From Reclinomonas americana ATCC 50394 (taxonomy: Eukaryota > Jakobida > Jakobea > Jakobida): a DNA stretch of 34,710 nucleotides. The position numbers and the translations under genes are program-made. The DNA lies in assembly GCA_048213135.1 (NCBI GenBank), contig PS015423.1:1-34710 (forward strand). The letters are read 5' to 3'. Below, in pieces: positions 32,201-34,710 of this stretch. The notes below the pieces were generated by a model. It had not been told where the DNA came from. It did no database searches and worked only from the letters and a program-made list of their open reading frames with translations. How positions within the stretch are numbered: the first letter of the stretch is position 1; the number at the start of each line of letters is the position of its first letter.

Positions 32201-34710
32201 CTGTTGCTTGCTGGCGGCCAGTTCCTCTGCCGAAGTGGCGAGCTCAGCACGGAGGTCCTCTTCTTGCATCCGGTTGGCAGCCAACTGAGTACGCATCGAC
32301 TCCAGGTCGCCTCGCGCGGCGTCGAGATCGTCAGTCAGTTGCGTGACGCGTTCGCCTGATGCCTGCAGCGCACGCGACGACTCCTCGCACTTGGAGTTCC
32401 ATTCGTGGACCGACTTGTCGAGCGAAGCCGCCCGCTGCTCCGATCTACGCACCCCCACAATTTGCATGAGCGCGGTGTAACAACACGGAAAGAGACAGAA
32501 ATCGATTACGCAACGATTCAAAATCGGATCGAGCCGCAGCCAGTTGCTTCTCCAGATCGTCGACGCGCTGCGATTGCACAGAGAACTGTGATTGCAGCTG
32601 CGCGTGCGACACCTGCAATGTGGCGAGCTCCGAGCCGCGGTTTTCGGCATCGGAAGCCGAGCTGAAAAACCACACAACAATAAGACAACTGCAATCACCA
32701 TGCGGCTACTGAACAAGCACACGAACCTTTGCAACAAATCGCGGAGCGACTTGAGTTCCGTTTCTTGTGCCGCCACCGTCGCCGTGGCCTCTGCAAGCTC
32801 ATTGGTGGTCGTGTCCAGCTGGCGACGCAGCTGCCCAGCTTTCTCTTCGAGATCAGCAATGGTGTTGCTGAGTTCGTTCTCTTGGCGAGTGAGCTGCTGC
32901 TGGAGCGCCATGATCGAGTCGTCACGTGTCTGGATGCCGGCGTGCGCCTCGGCGAGTTCCGCACACACACTGAATACGATTTGAATGTGAACGAAACTAT
33001 CAATCAAGGCACACGAGGCATGTCACGCTACCGTCCAAGCTCCTCAGTCTGCGTCGCCAATCGGGCATTGACAGCGTCCAGTTCTCCGCGAATCTCGTCA
33101 CGCTCGGCCACCGTCCTGTGCGTGAGTCGCGCCAAGTTAGCGTCGGTGCAAACCGGAAACAACTGCAAAGCAATAAACACACTTCTCCAGCGAAGCCTCA
33201 GTGCGGTGAACCAACTCCTTCTCGCTGGTCAATTCGCTGGTCAGCGTCACTGTGCGATCCTGCAAATTGTCGACATCGCGGCATGCGGCATCCAGCTCCG
33301 CCGACAGGCCAGAGAGTCGGTTGGTGAGTTGCGTATTCTCCTCAGCCGACTTGACCACTTGTGCGCGCAACGTCTCGCACTCGGCGGTCGAGCTGTGGGA
33401 CCTCTTGAGNNNNNNNNNNNNNNNNNNNNAAACAAAACATAGGAGGAAACGCTGGCGGACAAACAAACGCACTTGTTGAGCGCCTCTGTCAGCTCGACGA
33501 CTTGCGCATTCTGGTTCTGCATCTCCTTGTAGTTCGACTCAATGGTGGCACGCAGAGCGCTCATCTCCTGCTGATGGCGCGCGAATTCGGCTGTGGTGCT
33601 CGCGAAGTCGCCAGAAAGCGCTTCCAACTGTTGCAATTGTGAAGCTGACTTGCTTTCGGCCTCCTCCAACTTGTGCTGCAGTCTGCATGTCCGCGTTCAC
33701 GTGAGAAGGGACGCCTACGCGAATCGCGTGGAATTGATAAACGACGCAACTCTGCCACTTGCTTCCCCAACGCATCGCACTTGGACTCGTGCTGCGACAA
33801 CATCATGGTGATTCTGGCGTGCACACAGCGTGAGTGATGCACGCAGAACCAAAACACAAGGCGTGCATGCTACACAACTGCGACTGCAACGTGGCAGCCT
33901 CCTTGGCGGCCGCGTCGCGCTGCTCCGTCACCTCAGCCTTCTGTGCCAGCTCACGCTCCAAGTGGGCGCGCACCTCTGCCAGATTGGCTTCGAGACTCGA
34001 CCGGTGCGAATCACTGCGTTCGGCCGTCGCCTGCAGCGACGTATGGGCACCCTGCAGCGTCTTGTGCTCCTCACTAAGCGACGCGTGCTGCTGTTGCAGA
34101 GACGCGTGCTTGACAGAGAGCGCCTGGAACTGCTGTTGGGACTCCTNNNNNNNNNNNNNNNNNNNNGGTGGTTCACGGCGCGATCCTTCTCGAGCTGTTG
34201 CGTCAGTGCGGCAGATTCCTGGCGCGAGCTCGCCAAATCGGTCTCCACCGCTGTCTTACTCGCCTCGAGCGTTTGAATCGTGGCACGAGCTGCGGCGAGA
34301 TCTTGACGCAATCTGGCGGAATGTTACATCAGTAACTGTCAAGCTCAGCCACGGATGACGTATGACATTGTAGACAACGCAACTGTTGTTCGGCAGCACG
34401 CACAGCACCCAGTTCGTGCTGTCCGGCGCCCACGCTGCTCTCTAGCTCCACCTTCGCAGCACTCAGCGTCTGCACGGTGCCTTGCGCGGTGGACAGTTCG
34501 CTCTTGAGGCTGTGGAAGGGAAGTGTGAGGAACTTTCACCAAGAATAGTCAACAAGAGAGGTGCTGACAGACCTGGCCACGACATCTCGCTCCGCGTGCA
34601 GTTGCTGCGACAGGGACGAGCACTCCTTTTGTGACGTTCCCAGTGCACCTTCCAGCTCCACCTTCGCAGCACTCAGAGTCTGCACGGTGCCTTGCGCGGT
34701 GGACAGTTCG
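29278..34710 (-). CDS. Giant coiled-coil protein with 42-residue repeats, 5' partial
   Basis: No enzyme domain and no family I can name; by composition it resembles golgin-, myosin-tail- or centrosome-type coiled coils. Minus-strand exons, approximate: 34573-34710 and beyond, 34384-34509, 34167-34312, 33879-34146, 33751-33813, 33473-33682, 33183-33410, about 33033-33115, 32727-32970, 32515-32661, 29863-32444 (with a gap) and 29278-29792. The protein is rich in Ala, Glu, Gln and Leu in heptad order, for example QVVELTEALN and SELSTAQGTVQTLSAAKVEL. The centre holds the repeat array. After it come more coiled coil (QLRVEIRQLRSRLGL), a poly-Ser stretch, a further helix (LVKSQMELKTMRTKYEELRR) and a Pro/Gln-rich tail (YQPQQQQQQQQ) ending at 29278. 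Three gaps (31105-31124, 33411-33429, 34147-34166) interrupt it. About 1,700 residues are visible. Confidence 0.85.
31125..32055 (-). repeat. 126-bp tandem repeats encoding six-heptad coiled-coil units
   Basis: Seven full units and one cut by the gap, each of 42 residues. Each runs LATSEEHGQQLTAELATARE, then QLAASGQEGHQLGEQIATLK and QQ. Differences between units are few: T/A and G/T after GQQL, E/G in SEEHG, A/T in IATLK. 42 residues are exactly six heptads, so the array can add units without breaking the coiled-coil register. The N20 gap at its 3' side probably hides further units. Confidence 0.92.
34445..34710 (-). repeat. 57-base repeat within the coiled-coil gene
   Basis: The segment encoding ELSTAQGTVQTLSAAKVELE occurs at 34445-34501 and again at 34654-34710 with a single visible base difference (AGCGTCTGC versus AGAGTCTGC). 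The second copy ends at the window edge, so more units may lie beyond. Confidence 0.85.

Noticed and set aside
30650-32359. Long plus-strand open frame of 569 codons opposite the coiled-coil gene
   Set aside because: It is the antisense of the 126-base repeat array; its Leu/Arg/Ala repeats only mirror the coiled-coil repeat, and the minus strand has the heptad pattern and spliced structure.

Overview
The window comes from a nuclear genome of an intron-rich eukaryote, most likely a single-celled protist. Coding regions are GC-rich. Most introns are 51-90 bases and end in YAG. GA/CT microsatellites sit in introns and between genes, and many 20-base N runs mark scaffold joins. I cannot place the lineage. 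The gene set (a soluble-adenylyl-cyclase-like protein, a Rab32-like GTPase, an M16C peptidase, an equilibrative nucleoside transporter, a giant coiled-coil protein and a kinesin-light-chain-type TPR protein) is typical of free-living eukaryotes. I rebuilt splice structures by hand from donor/acceptor sites, reading phase and family motifs. Phases close exactly across most of the long genes.

Layout. 1-9678 (+): an ADCY10-like protein of about 2,384 residues in 23 exons, open at the left edge. 9679-10590: a diverged minisatellite-like array. 10591-13026 (-): an intact four-exon Rab32-like GTPase with a CXC prenylation tail. 11309-13568 and 18664-21849: two copies of a segmental duplication carrying the first exons of the Rab gene. 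Copy 2 is broken by an inversion. Between the copies lie a decayed reverse-transcriptase element (about 13980-15030), a small membrane-protein gene (-) and a TPR-repeat gene (+). 21850-22801: a probable divergent promoter region. 22802-23888 (+): a gene with a possible ubiquitin-like N-terminus and an RX4H (HEPN-like) motif, cut by a gap. 23917-27350 (-): an M16C (presequence protease type) metallopeptidase missing both ends in gaps. 27637-29032 (+): an ENT-type nucleoside transporter, 5' end in a gap. 29278-34710 (-): a very long coiled-coil protein with an array of 42-residue repeats, running off the right edge.

The genes do not form a pathway. They are ordinary independent eukaryotic genes, though cAMP production (cyclase) and Rab32 (known elsewhere as an A-kinase anchor) are functionally adjacent themes. 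The most unusual signal is in the splicing. At least twelve introns in five unrelated genes start with the same heptamer, GTTGCGT, and are never preceded by G, while most of the remaining introns in the cyclase and Rab genes start with GTGAGT or GTGCGT, usually after G. This looks like a second 5' splice-site class. Other notable points are the altered bicarbonate-site and P-loop residues of the cyclase, the perfectly conserved exons inside a diverged, broken Rab duplicate, and six-heptad coiled-coil repeats.
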